From: Spirochaetaceae bacterium
GTDB taxonomy: Bacteria > Spirochaetota > Spirochaetia > SZUA-6 > Bin103
Reading direction: 5' to 3'
Assembly: GCA_026710565.1 (NCBI GenBank)
Contig: JAPOQV010000632.1
Span: 1-14,975, forward strand
DNA length: 14,975 nucleotides
In this document: one piece after another, positions 7,108-14,975 of the stretch
Numbering within the stretch: the first letter of the stretch is position 1
Layout: each line of letters opens with the position of its first letter
The notes under the pieces: model-generated
Told to the model about the DNA's origin: nothing
What the model saw: only the letters and a program-made list of their open reading frames with translations
The model's database searches: none
Program-made: the position numbers and the translations under genes

Positions 7108-10100
7108 ATGGTGCGACCGGCTGACGTCCGCTCCCGGCTGCGGGAGGCGCTTGAGCTCGACCTGATCGGTCCCGGAGTCGGGCATCCGCTGGCGGACGAG
7201 CGTTTGCCAGGATGGGTGCGCCCGTCCAATTGGTATCTCACGGGGTTTCTGGTCCCGCGGGGCGCGTCGGCGGAACAGCGCGCGGACGCCGATGCTGATG
7301 ACGACTTCGAGCCGGAAGTCGCTGGAGACGGCGGGCTTGGCGACGACTCCACCGAAGATCGCCGGGCAGCCAAGAAGGGTTTCTTTCCGTCGTCGATGGG
7401 CTTGAGCTTTCTGGTTGCCGAGGGCGTCGAGGAATTGCACGTCACTGTACGCTGGGGGGACTACCGCTACGTCGACGGCGCATCCGCGGGCGACGGAGAG
7501 GCAGCCGTCGCGGCCGGTGCCGGGGAGTCGTCCGACAAGGCGGAGAAGGCGGACGATGGTGGCGCTGCCGGAAGCGGGGGCGGCGCATCCGCGTGGTGGC
7601 AACGGACGGCCCGAACGGAAGCCGTGCCGGTGGTGCTTCCGGGGGCGGATGATGCACGGCGGCACCGCGTCCCCGGCTCGCGCGGGCTGGTCGTCATGGC
7701 CGCCGCTCGCCCGGTGCATGCGGCCAGCTTTGCGGGTCGGATTCCGCCGGGGACGCGCTCGGTTTCGCTGTTCCTGGTGAACGAACGCGTGCCGTCAGCC
7801 GGCCCCGTTCGCGATGCGGCGTTCGCCTTTCAGGTGGAGATGGAGGTGCGTGGCGCGGCGCCGTTCGTGCCGCGGCCCGACCCGCGCGGGGTAGCCGGCG
7901 ACGATGCGGACGAGCGCGTGGCGGACCTGCACTACGCCGACACGCCGGAGTATGCAGCCGGCCACGGCGTGGCTGCGGACTGGGAGCTGTCGGATGGCGC
8001 CTGCCGGACGTTGCGGACCACGTGGATTCCCGCGGCCGACGTGGAGACGACGGAGACTATGGAGGTGCCGGGTGTTGAGTTGGCGATGGCGGCGCTCGGC
8101 GATCTCTCCGACGGCCTCGCCGCCGAGCTCGCGTTGACGCCGCTGGTGACGGGTTATCGGGCCTGGATCGACCAGAAGGACGCCGCGTTGACCGACCTGA
8201 CGGGCGAGCGCCGCGACACTGCCGAGGAGCTTGTGTTCCACGCCCGCTCTGCCGCCAGCCGCATCGAGCAGGGCATCCGGGTGCTATCGCAGGATGCGGA
8301 CGCGCTCGACGCCTTCCGCGTCGCCAACCGCGCCGTTGCCGCCGCGCTCTCGCGGCGCTTGGCCCGCGAAGGGGTGACCGAACCGCCGCGTTGGCGTGCC
8401 TTCCAGCTCGCCTTTCTCTTGCTGAACCTCTCCGGCCTCGCCGATCCCGCGAATCCGGAACGCGAGTTCGTGGACCTCCTCTTCTTTCCCACCGGCGGTG
8501 GCAAGACGGAGGCGTATCTCGGGCTCGCGGCGTTCACGATGGTGCTGCGGCGGTTACGCAATCCCGAAGACGCCGGCCGCGCCGGTGCCGGGGTCAGCGT
8601 CATCATGCGCTACACCCTTCGGCTGCTGACTCTGGACCAGCTTGGACGTGCCGCCGGCCTAGTGTGTGCCCTGGAGTTGGAGCGGCGCAAGGACGCTGGG
8701 CGGTACGGCGACTGGCCGTTCGAGATCGGACTGTGGGTAGGGAAGGCGGGCACGCCGAATCGGCTCGGCGAACGGGGCGACAACCGCTCGGACTCCGCGC
8801 GAAGCAAGGTCAGCCAGTACAAGAACAACCCGCAGGGCAGGCCGGCTCCCATTCCGCTCGAAGGGTGTCCCTGGTGCGGGGAGGACTTCACACCGGACTC
8901 CTTCGCGCTGCTGCCGGACGCGGATCACCCCACCGAGCTTCGTATCGCCTGTGCCAACTGGGAGTGCGACTTCTCGGGCGATACGCCGTTGCCGATCGTG
9001 GCAGTGGACGAGCCGCTGTACCGGCGGCTGCCCCCCTTCCTGGTCGCCACCGTGGACAAGTTCGCCTCACTGCCGTGGGTGGGCGAGTCCGGTGCGCTCC
9101 TCGGCGGCGCGGACCGCCATGACGAGCACGGGTTCTACGGCGCGGCCGACCCCCGCCGCGGCAATCGCCTGACTCGTCCGCTCCCGCCACCCGACCTTGT
9201 CATCCAGGACGAGCTGCACTTGATCTCCGGACCGCTGGGGACGATGGCGGGTCTCTACGAGGCGGCGATCGAAGCGCTGTGCGTGCGGGAGATCGACGGC
9301 AGGCGGGTGAAGCCGAAGATCGTCGCGTCCACGGCCACCGTTCGCCACGCTCGTGAACAGATTCAGGGGCTCTTCGGACGCCCGGCGACGCACATCTTCC
9401 CGCCGCCGGGACCGTCGCGTGACGACTCGTTCTTCGCCCGCACCATGCCCGCGTCGGAGCGAAACGCGCGGCAGTACGTCGGCATCGCGTCACAAGGCCG
9501 TAACCCGAAGGAGGCGATGCGGCGGGTGCTGCTGACGCTCATGGGCGCGGCAGAGCGGGCTTGGCGCGACGGCGGCGGTCCGCGGACCCAGGACAATCCT
9601 TCCGATCCCTACATGACCGTGCTCGGCTACTTCAACAGCCTGCGCGAGCTCGGCGGCGCCCGGCGGATCCTGGAGGAGGAGGTGCAGAACACGCTCAAGC
9701 GCTACGGCGACCGCAAGCGGCTCGGCGAGGCGCAGGGGCTGTTTCGCAACCGGACCAGCTTCTCGGATGTTGTCGAGCTCACGTCTCGGGTGAGCACCGA
9801 CCGGGTGGCCGAGGCGCGGCGGCGGCTGCAGACGACCTTCCACGACCGCAAGCAGCGGGTGGATTGCGCCATCGCGACCAACATGATCTCGGTAGGTCTG
9901 GACATCCAGCGGCTCGGGCTGATGCTGGTCTACGGACAGCCGAAGACCAACTCGGAGTACATCCAGGCCACCAGCCGGGTCGGACGCGACGACAAGCGCC
10001 CCGGGCTGGTGGTGATGCTCTACAACGTGCATCGGCCACGCGACCGGTCGCACTACGAGCGCTTCCGGCACTACCACGAGACCTTCTACCGCTCGGTGGA

Positions 10101-10587
10101 GGTCGCCAGCGTGACGCCGTTCGCCGCGCGCGCCCTTGACCGCGGGTTCGCGGGGGCACTGGTGACGCTCGCCCGACATGCACGCCCGTCGATGACGCCG
10201 CCTGCCGGGGTGGAGGCGATCGAGGCGGAGCGCGTGGAGCTTGAACGACTCCTGCTCGAAGTCTTTCGCGCCCGGATCAACGAACAGCCCCTACAGGACG
10301 AGGCCGAACGCGAAGAACGGCTGAGGAGCATTCAGAATCGCATCGGCGACCTGCTCGACTCGTGGCGGGCGATCCTCGACGACTACCGCGCTGACGGGGT
10401 GGCGATGCAGTACCAGAGGTACGAGGCGGCAACCAGAAAGCCCCTCCTCCGCGAGATGCTGGACACCGACTTCGAGTCGGCTCATCACAGGAAGTTCCGC
10501 GCCAACCGGTCGCTGCGCGACGTCGAGCCGCAGGTGAACCTGTTCCTGCAGGACCTCTCAAGCCGGCTCAGCGGGAGCGGCGAGTGA
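7108..10587 (+). CDS. drmA: DrmA, DISARM superfamily 2 helicase-like protein
   Basis: DrmA is a core DISARM subunit. With DrmB it forms a DNA-binding complex known to engage DNA with 5' single-stranded ends. From ATG 7108 it has 1159 residues; ATG 7078 would add 10. The N-terminus (LELDLIGPGVGHPLADERL, then WYLTGFLVPRG) suits the family. Residues ~123-161 form an Ala/Gly/Glu/Asp-rich linker-like insert. Helicase signatures in order: Walker A TGGGKT ending at Lys466-Thr467, the DEAH-box variant DELH at 701-704, STAT at 741-744, and motif VI QATSRVGRD at 953-961, with Arg957 and Arg960 as likely arginine fingers. Between motifs I and II, CPWC (587-590) and CANWEC (615-620) form a probable zinc site. 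The stop overlaps the drmB GTG by 4 bp, suggesting translational coupling. DrmA families differ in length, and this one is in the usual large range. Confidence 0.92.
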   Translation: MVRPADVRSRLREALELDLIGPGVGHPLADERLPGWVRPSNWYLTGFLVPRGASAEQRADADADDDFEPEVAGDGGLGDDSTEDRRAAKKGFFPSSMGLSFLVAEGVEELHVTVRWGDYRYVDGASAGDGEAAVAAGAGESSDKAEKADDGGAAGSGGGASAWWQRTARTEAVPVVLPGADDARRHRVPGSRGLVVMAAARPVHAASFAGRIPPGTRSVSLFLVNERVPSAGPVRDAAFAFQVEMEVRGAAPFVPRPDPRGVAGDDADERVADLHYADTPEYAAGHGVAADWELSDGACRTLRTTWIPAADVETTETMEVPGVELAMAALGDLSDGLAAELALTPLVTGYRAWIDQKDAALTDLTGERRDTAEELVFHARSAASRIEQGIRVLSQDADALDAFRVANRAVAAALSRRLAREGVTEPPRWRAFQLAFLLLNLSGLADPANPEREFVDLLFFPTGGGKTEAYLGLAAFTMVLRRLRNPEDAGRAGAGVSVIMRYTLRLLTLDQLGRAAGLVCALELERRKDAGRYGDWPFEIGLWVGKAGTPNRLGERGDNRSDSARSKVSQYKNNPQGRPAPIPLEGCPWCGEDFTPDSFALLPDADHPTELRIACANWECDFSGDTPLPIVAVDEPLYRRLPPFLVATVDKFASLPWVGESGALLGGADRHDEHGFYGAADPRRGNRLTRPLPPPDLVIQDELHLISGPLGTMAGLYEAAIEALCVREIDGRRVKPKIVASTATVRHAREQIQGLFGRPATHIFPPPGPSRDDSFFARTMPASERNARQYVGIASQGRNPKEAMRRVLLTLMGAAERAWRDGGGPRTQDNPSDPYMTVLGYFNSLRELGGARRILEEEVQNTLKRYGDRKRLGEAQGLFRNRTSFSDVVELTSRVSTDRVAEARRRLQTTFHDRKQRVDCAIATNMISVGLDIQRLGLMLVYGQPKTNSEYIQATSRVGRDDKRPGLVVMLYNVHRPRDRSHYERFRHYHETFYRSVEVASVTPFAARALDRGFAGALVTLARHARPSMTPPAGVEAIEAERVELERLLLEVFRARINEQPLQDEAEREERLRSIQNRIGDLLDSWRAILDDYRADGVAMQYQRYEAATRKPLLREMLDTDFESAHHRKFRANRSLRDVEPQVNLFLQDLSSRLSGSGE

Positions 10588-12383
10588 ACGGCAAGGCGCA
10601 CGGCCAGTTGCGGCGCAGCCAGGTCATCACCACGTTCGGGCCGGGAGCCCTGATCGACTTGCCGGACGAGTCCGCGATCGTGGGCGGTCTGGACACCTGG
10701 GGCTCCGAGACGAACCTGGAAGCGATCGAAGAGCCGCGCCTTGCATCGAAGCTGACCTCCATGACGGGCGTGCACGGTCCGAGGCTGTATGCACCGCCGC
10801 CGGAGCCCGAGCACTGGCAGGATCGGCAACGCGGCATCGGCGCGTGGCGGTTCCCCGAGTGGTTCGTGGTGCAGGAATCCAACCCCGGCTCGATGGGACA
10901 GACCGGCTCGCGTTCCCGGCGCATGGTGCGCCGAACCGCGCTCGATCGGGGCAGGTTCGACAAGAGGCCGGTGGTGGCCACCCGATTCGTCCGTGCCTGC
11001 TCCAGGGGGCACGTGGACGACCTCGACTGGCATCGGTTCGTCCATGGGCCGGACGACCAATGCCGCCGGCAGCTCAGGCTGGACGAGCGCGGCACCAGCG
11101 GCGATCTGGCGGAGCAGATCGTGCGTTGCGAGTGTGGCAAGTCGCGCCGTATGCACGAGGCGGCCGACGTGGCGCAATTCCCGCTCGGCACCTGCAGCGG
11201 CGCCAGACCGTGGCTGGGACGCCATGCGAACGAGCCGTGTGATCAGCCCAGCCGGCTGCTGATCCGCACGGCGTCGAACGCCTGGTTTCCGCAGGTGCTC
11301 AGCGTGCTCTCACTGCCGGACCGAGGCACGGAGGTCGATGAAGCGGTCGAAGAGGTATGGCAACACCTGCAGATCGTTACTGATGCGTCGACTCTCGACG
11401 TCGTGAAGCGCTACCCCGGCGTCGCGGATCGCTTGGCGGCGTTCTCGGACAACGAGGTGTTGAACGCGATCGATGCGCGACGTTCGGGCGGCGGCGGGGC
11501 AGAGCGACCGATCAAATCCGCAGAGCTCGATGCGTTGCTCGCGGTCGCCGAGGGCTTCGGCGACGACGTGCCCGTCCATCCCGACTTCCATGCTCGGCGT
11601 CTGCCGGAGTCCGTGTGGCGCCGGTCGGCGAGCAGCGACGGCATCGCGTCCGTCATCCAGGTGCACAGGCTGCGCGAGGTGCTGGCGCTTGCCGGGTTCA
11701 CCCGGCTGGAACCTGTGATGCCGAACGTGGACGGCGAGTACGAAGCCGAGGTTGAGCGGGCCGACATCGCGCTGGAACCGACGTGGTTCCCGGCAGTGGA
11801 GAACCGCGGAGAGGGGATCGTGCTACAGCTTCGTGGAAGCGCCGTAATGGACTGGGTCGGTCGGAAGCCGGTGCAGGAGCGGCTGAGCCAGCTCGTCGAC
11901 GGCCACATTGCCTGGGCGCGTCAGCGGAACAGCGAGCGGGGCTTTCCGGGCGGACCCTACGTGCTGCTGCACACGCTGGCCCATCTCCTGATCCAGTCGT
12001 TGTCCATGCGCTGTGGGTCCCCCGCCGCATCGATTCGGGAGCGCATCTACGCTGACTACGAGGGCAAGCGCTTCGCCTTGTTGCTGTACACCGCGAGCCC
12101 CGATGCCGAAGGCACGCTGGGCGGTCTGGTCCAGGAAGCGCGCCGCGTCGAAGACCACCTGCGGTACGCGCTGGACTCCGCGGCGCTGTGCTCCAACGAT
12201 CCGGTCTGCGCCGAGCACGTACCGGGGCGGAGCATGGAGGAACGCTGGCTGCACGGGGCGGCGTGCCACGGCTGCGCGCTGATCGCGGAGACGTCCTGCG
12301 AGATGCGCAACGAGTACCTGGATCGCGCGCTGGTCGCCTCGGCGCTGCACGCCTCGGAAGCCGCGTTCTTCGCCGCGCCGTGA
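10584..12383 (+). CDS. drmB: DrmB, DUF1998-containing DISARM subunit
   Basis: DrmB is the 599-residue partner of DrmA in the DISARM DNA-recognition complex. The start is GTG 10584, overlapping the drmA stop as GTGA. The N-terminus, RRSQVITTFGPGALIDLPD, is the characteristic opening of DrmB-type proteins. A cysteine-rich middle section carries Cys139-x3-His143, Cys160, Cys182 and Cys184, with further Cys204 and Cys219, suggesting one or more zinc sites. The DUF1998 part lies toward the C-terminus around LLHTLAHLLIQSL (461-473). More cysteines follow in CSNDPVC and ACHGCALIAETSC near the end, possibly a second metal site. No helicase or nuclease motif is seen, which fits DrmB. The pair of drmA and drmB is the strongest evidence that the locus is DISARM rather than another methylase-linked system. 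Confidence 0.92.
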   Translation: MNGKAHGQLRRSQVITTFGPGALIDLPDESAIVGGLDTWGSETNLEAIEEPRLASKLTSMTGVHGPRLYAPPPEPEHWQDRQRGIGAWRFPEWFVVQESNPGSMGQTGSRSRRMVRRTALDRGRFDKRPVVATRFVRACSRGHVDDLDWHRFVHGPDDQCRRQLRLDERGTSGDLAEQIVRCECGKSRRMHEAADVAQFPLGTCSGARPWLGRHANEPCDQPSRLLIRTASNAWFPQVLSVLSLPDRGTEVDEAVEEVWQHLQIVTDASTLDVVKRYPGVADRLAAFSDNEVLNAIDARRSGGGGAERPIKSAELDALLAVAEGFGDDVPVHPDFHARRLPESVWRRSASSDGIASVIQVHRLREVLALAGFTRLEPVMPNVDGEYEAEVERADIALEPTWFPAVENRGEGIVLQLRGSAVMDWVGRKPVQERLSQLVDGHIAWARQRNSERGFPGGPYVLLHTLAHLLIQSLSMRCGSPAASIRERIYADYEGKRFALLLYTASPDAEGTLGGLVQEARRVEDHLRYALDSAALCSNDPVCAEHVPGRSMEERWLHGAACHGCALIAETSCEMRNEYLDRALVASALHASEAAFFAAP

Positions 12384-13159
12384 TCGACGCCCTGCTTGCG
12401 CTGCCGGCGTACGTGCGCAGAAGATTGTCGCTCGCTTTGGAATCCCGCCAGCTCCTCCCGCCATACTCGGCGGTTGCCGTCCGCTCGACGGTCGGCGGCG
12501 ACCATCAGGATTCGATTCTTGAGGTGCTCACCGAGTGGGAGCGCACGGGCGTCTCGCCGGAGGCGGGAGTCGTCTGGCTGAACAGTCTGGCGCGCGAGTC
12601 GGATCGAGCGCCGGCGCCCGACTTCGTCTGGTCCGGCCCGGAAGTCGTCGGGCTGCACGCGCGTGACACGCGTCGGGTGTACGACGAGTTGATCGGCTCA
12701 GCGCAACGTTCGATCTGGGTGTGCAGCTACGCGTTCTTCGATGGGCCGCGCGCGTTCGCGACACTGGCAGCACGCATGGATACGAACCCTGGGCTCGAAG
12801 TGAGGTTGCTGCTCAACATCGAACGCCGGCGCGGAGACACCACGGCTGCCGACGCCGTGGTCCGTCGATTCGCGGACATGTTCTGGGGAGAGGCGTGGCC
12901 GGGAGGAGTGCGCCCGAGGGTGTTCTACGATCCCCGTTCCGTCGAGGACGACGGTCCTGGCGGGGTGCTCCACGCGAAGGCCGTGGTGGCGGATGAGGAG
13001 TCGGTGTTCATCACCTCCGCGAACCTCACCGAGGCTGCATTCGACCGCAACATCGAGTTGGGACTCCTCGTCCGCGATCGCACCCTTGCCGAGACGACGG
13101 TGCTCCATTTCCGCACGCTGATCGAGAAGGAACTGCTGCGTTTGCTGCCGTCCACGTAG
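12380..13159 (+). CDS. drmC: DrmC, phospholipase D-fold DISARM protein
   Basis: DrmC is a 259-residue protein of the phospholipase D superfamily, which includes nucleases that work through a covalent phosphohistidine. A single HxK(x)4D motif is visible: His198, Lys200 and Asp205 in HAKAVVAD. It is followed by SANLTEAAFDRNIELGLL, the usual strand-helix end of the PLD catalytic half. One HKD motif per chain suggests action as a dimer, as in Nuc-type nucleases. The start is GTG 12380, overlapping the drmB stop as GTGA. The frame stays open further upstream inside drmB, but that extension is a shadow of drmB. In characterised DISARM systems the substrate of DrmC is unclear and it is reported to be less critical than DrmA and DrmB. 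The next gene begins only after a 172-bp gap. Confidence 0.9.
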   Translation: MIDALLALPAYVRRRLSLALESRQLLPPYSAVAVRSTVGGDHQDSILEVLTEWERTGVSPEAGVVWLNSLARESDRAPAPDFVWSGPEVVGLHARDTRRVYDELIGSAQRSIWVCSYAFFDGPRAFATLAARMDTNPGLEVRLLLNIERRRGDTTAADAVVRRFADMFWGEAWPGGVRPRVFYDPRSVEDDGPGGVLHAKAVVADEESVFITSANLTEAAFDRNIELGLLVRDRTLAETTVLHFRTLIEKELLRLLPST

Positions 13160-13238
13160 CTATCGAACTAGGGCTCCTGTGCGCCGTGCACCAAGGGCGT
13201 CGGCACGCGCCCGGTGGCGCTCGGCTTCTCCCTGTCCG

Positions 13239-13263
13239 CCGGGAATGCGCACGCGTTTCCCGG
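13239..13263. repeat. GC-rich hairpin between drmC and the nuclease gene
   Basis: CCGGGAA at 13239-13245 pairs with TTCCCGG at 13257-13263 around an 11-nt loop. It sits 80 bp after drmC. No T-run follows, so it is not a standard intrinsic terminator, but it could attenuate transcription or act as a binding site. The rest of the 172-bp gap shows no clear promoter. Confidence 0.35.
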
Positions 13264-13331
13264 GTTGGCATTGAGGTAACTGATCGGCCTTGTCTGGCGG
13301 GACCGAGCGGGGTTGTTCACTCAGAACGGCG

Positions 13332-14468
13332 ATGTCGCTACCCTGGGACTTGATGCGAGCACACGAGATGGAAGCGCCCCGCTTCTTTCACGAGATCTCC
13401 GGCAACCTCCGCGAGCTTCCCGAACGGGGTCCCTTCCGGTCCGAACGCGAGTTGCAGGAATTCTTCGAAAAGCACTTGCACACGCTGACTCGTGTGGAGT
13501 TTCTCGAATCAGAGTACTCGACGGGCCAACGCCACCGCCGGCGTATCGACACCCTCGGAATCGATGACACTGGTCGACCCGTGGTCGTCGAGTACAAGCG
13601 CCGACAGGATGAGAACGTCATCAATCAGGGGCTGGACTATCTCGATTGGCTGGATGACCATCAGGCGGAGTTCCGCGAGCTCGTCCGCAAGAGGCTTGGT
13701 GACGGGCGCGTCACGGGCATCGACTTCACGGCTCCGCGCCTGCTGTGCATCGCCGCGGGGTTCCCGCGCCAGGACCAGATCGCTGCGAAGGACAGCCGGC
13801 GACATATCGACTTGCTGGTCTACCGACGCTTCGGCGATGCCTTTGTGGCGCTGGAGTGGGCGCACGGCGGCGAGCCACCCGCTCCCGTCGCCGGAGGCGA
13901 TGACCCGGGCTCCTCCCAGTATCGAGAGATCACCATCCGAGACCGGGAACACATCCGCAAGGAGGAGCCGCTGCCGCGGGCGGCCTACGACGATCTCAGC
14001 GAGCACGGTCGTTCTCGCCGGCGCGTTACCGAGGACGAATTCCTGGAGTCTTGCGATGAGTTCGGGAAGGAAGTCTTCGCCAGCATCCTCGACTTGGCGC
14101 GGCGTGAGTCGATGCCCATTCATTGGGGTTCCAAGCGTTTCTCAGTGGGTGTCACGGTCCACGGCACCCGGGTGGTCGTTTGCTACGCCAACCCACCCAC
14201 CTCTCATTACAAGCAGTCGCTGTACACGGCCCTGCGCGACCGTGCGGGGATCCAGAGGAAGGCCGGCGCCTCGGGCGAGGTGATCGACCGCCTCTGGCAG
14301 TCGGCGGAGGTGACCGGGCTCTTCAAACCGGCAGGCCGGGAGTTGAAGTGTGTCATCGACCGGAAGTTCGCGACCCATGAGGTCGACGCGCTCGTCGCGT
14401 GGTGCGAGTCCGTCGAGCAGGCGATCGTGGGGCAGGGACAGGCGAACGACCCTCACACTGACCGTTGA
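13332..14468 (+). CDS. PD-(D/E)XK nuclease-like protein (NucS/DUF91-type fold) with unknown C-terminal domain
   Basis: The protein has 378 residues from ATG 13332. The N-terminal half resembles the DUF91/NucS group of PD-(D/E)XK nucleases: ELQEFFEKHLHTL helix, acidic residues Glu59/Glu61 in LESEYS, RRRIDTLGID with Asp73, and VVVEYKR with Glu87 and Lys89, then QGLDYLDWL as the usual helix after the active site. The D-x13-E-x-K spacing fits a metal-dependent nuclease. The C-terminal part (about residues 235-378, including MPIHWGSKRFSVGV and VVVCYANPP) is not recognised, although it may be related to DUF5655-like tails. Start choice is uncertain: TTG 13290, ATG 13353 and ATG 13368 are also in frame and no site has a strong SD. 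The gene lies 172 bp after drmC and is not a standard DISARM component, so it could be an accessory effector or an independent neighbour. Catalytic activity is inferred. Confidence 0.75.
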   Translation: MSLPWDLMRAHEMEAPRFFHEISGNLRELPERGPFRSERELQEFFEKHLHTLTRVEFLESEYSTGQRHRRRIDTLGIDDTGRPVVVEYKRRQDENVINQGLDYLDWLDDHQAEFRELVRKRLGDGRVTGIDFTAPRLLCIAAGFPRQDQIAAKDSRRHIDLLVYRRFGDAFVALEWAHGGEPPAPVAGGDDPGSSQYREITIRDREHIRKEEPLPRAAYDDLSEHGRSRRRVTEDEFLESCDEFGKEVFASILDLARRESMPIHWGSKRFSVGVTVHGTRVVVCYANPPTSHYKQSLYTALRDRAGIQRKAGASGEVIDRLWQSAEVTGLFKPAGRELKCVIDRKFATHEVDALVAWCESVEQAIVGQGQANDPHTDR

Positions 14469-14975
14469 GCGCGAGCCGTCTCTGCCAAGAGCGGTCACCA
14501 TCACTGCACCTGCCGTCCGCATAGTCGATGACCATGACGGTGTTGCCGCGCCAATTGGTCGGGATGCGGTGGCCGACGATGGGGTCGGCTTTGGGGCCGA
14601 AGTAGGCGCCGGTGCCGCCCCCGGCGGCCTGGGGGATGCGGACTACCTGATCGGCGTGCCGCTCGGGCAGCGGGTAGTCCAGTGTGACCTGGGCGCCGGC
14701 CGGGATCCGGTCGAGGGCCACGTATCCGTCACGGATGGCGTGGGGCACATCGGCTCCGTCCAGCGACACCGTCAGGGTGGTGGCGAACGAGGGTAGGCGG
14801 ATGCGCACGGGGCCGGTGCGCGCGGGGAACACTTCCAGCCGGCCGGCGAACGGCTCGTGGCAGGAGACCGCCGCCCGCGGCGTCTCCAGCGTGTAGTGGA
14901 GGGTGACCGAGATGCCGGGCGCCCCCTCCGCCACGACGGCGTGGTGCGCGAGCCTGTCCCGCGTCCCGGTCCCCC
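14353..14975 (-). CDS. C-terminal fragment of GH127/DUF1680-like glycoside hydrolase, possibly 3'-truncated
   Basis: The frame is open from the right edge of the window on the minus strand, so the N-terminal and catalytic parts lie outside. What is visible resembles the C-terminal beta-sandwich of GH127 (beta-L-arabinofuranosidase-like, DUF1680) proteins: VRIRLPSFATTLTVSLDG, then GYVALDRIPAGAQVTLDYPLPER, and WRGNTVMVIDY at 14521-14553. After about 14505 the reading becomes basic and low-complexity, rich in Arg, Pro and Ser, and overlaps the end of the nuclease gene tail-to-tail by 116 bp. This suggests that the real conserved end was lost or replaced at this point and the frame runs on by chance to the stop at 14353. 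The family assignment is from sequence pattern only. The substrate is unknown, and a different carbohydrate-active family is possible. Confidence 0.5.
   Translation of the reverse strand, partial: GTGTRDRLAHHAVVAEGAPGISVTLHYTLETPRAAVSCHEPFAGRLEVFPARTGPVRIRLPSFATTLTVSLDGADVPHAIRDGYVALDRIPAGAQVTLDYPLPERHADQVVRIPQAAGGGTGAYFGPKADPIVGHRIPTNWRGNTVMVIDYADGRCSDGDRSWQRRLALNGQCEGRSPVPAPRSPARRTRTTRRARRPHGSRTSGR
14469..14510. other. Probable right border of the defence island
   Basis: Between the stop of the nuclease gene and the last recognisable GH127-like residues there are only about 40 bp. No transposase, integrase, tRNA or obvious direct repeat is visible, so the nature of the junction cannot be read from this window. 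Confidence 0.3.

Noticed and set aside
12188..12379. Extension of drmC upstream into drmB
   Set aside because: This part is out of frame with conserved drmB cysteine motifs. GTG 12380 gives the standard overlap and the expected DrmC N-terminus.
13197..13215. Possible GGGCG/CGCCC stem after drmC as terminator
   Set aside because: The stem is only 5 bp and has no T-run. The hairpin at 13239-13263 is stronger.
13290..13331. TTG 13290 as start of the nuclease gene
   Set aside because: It adds 14 residues without family character and has no ribosome binding site. ATG 13332 is preferred but not certain.
1..14975. CRISPR array, tRNA, rRNA, insertion sequence or integrase
   Set aside because: I saw no regularly spaced repeats, no cloverleaf-like sequence, no transposase or integrase motifs and no terminal inverted repeats.

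Overview
The window holds most of a class 1 DISARM anti-phage operon on the + strand, from a high-GC bacterium. The order is: a DrmMI-type adenine methyltransferase (5' end outside the window), a large SIR2-domain protein, the DrmA helicase, DrmB (DUF1998), DrmC (phospholipase D fold), and then a PD-(D/E)XK nuclease-like gene. Many GTG start codons, strong G/C at third positions and long reverse-strand shadow frames all indicate a GC-rich genome. I cannot assign a phylum. The class 1 helicase DrmD is not here and would be expected upstream of position 1.

Layout: 2-3136 encodes DrmMI. 3111-6890 encodes a 1259-residue protein with an N-terminal SIR2-like NADase domain and a long unrecognised C-terminal part, joined to drmMI by a short overlap. 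6891-7107 is the only sizeable gap before drmC ends, and it contains a 7-bp inverted repeat. drmA (7108-10587), drmB (10584-12383) and drmC (12380-13159) are linked by two GTGA stop/start overlaps. A 172-bp gap with a GC-rich hairpin then separates drmC from a 378-residue nuclease-like gene (13332-14468). The right edge holds the C-terminal part of a minus-strand gene resembling a GH127 (DUF1680) glycoside hydrolase. Its 3' end runs into the nuclease gene, so this probably marks the edge of the island.

Working model: DrmMI marks host DNA, and DrmA/DrmB (with DrmC, and DrmD upstream) recognise and block unmarked incoming DNA. The SIR2 protein is the unusual part. It sits where DrmMI would normally be followed by DrmA, has visibly lower GC than its neighbours, and carries the motifs of defence-associated sirtuins, which deplete NAD+ during infection. 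The locus may therefore combine a self/non-self DNA-sensing system with an abortive-infection effector. That coupling is inferred from gene order only. No tRNA, rRNA, CRISPR array, transposase or integrase was seen.
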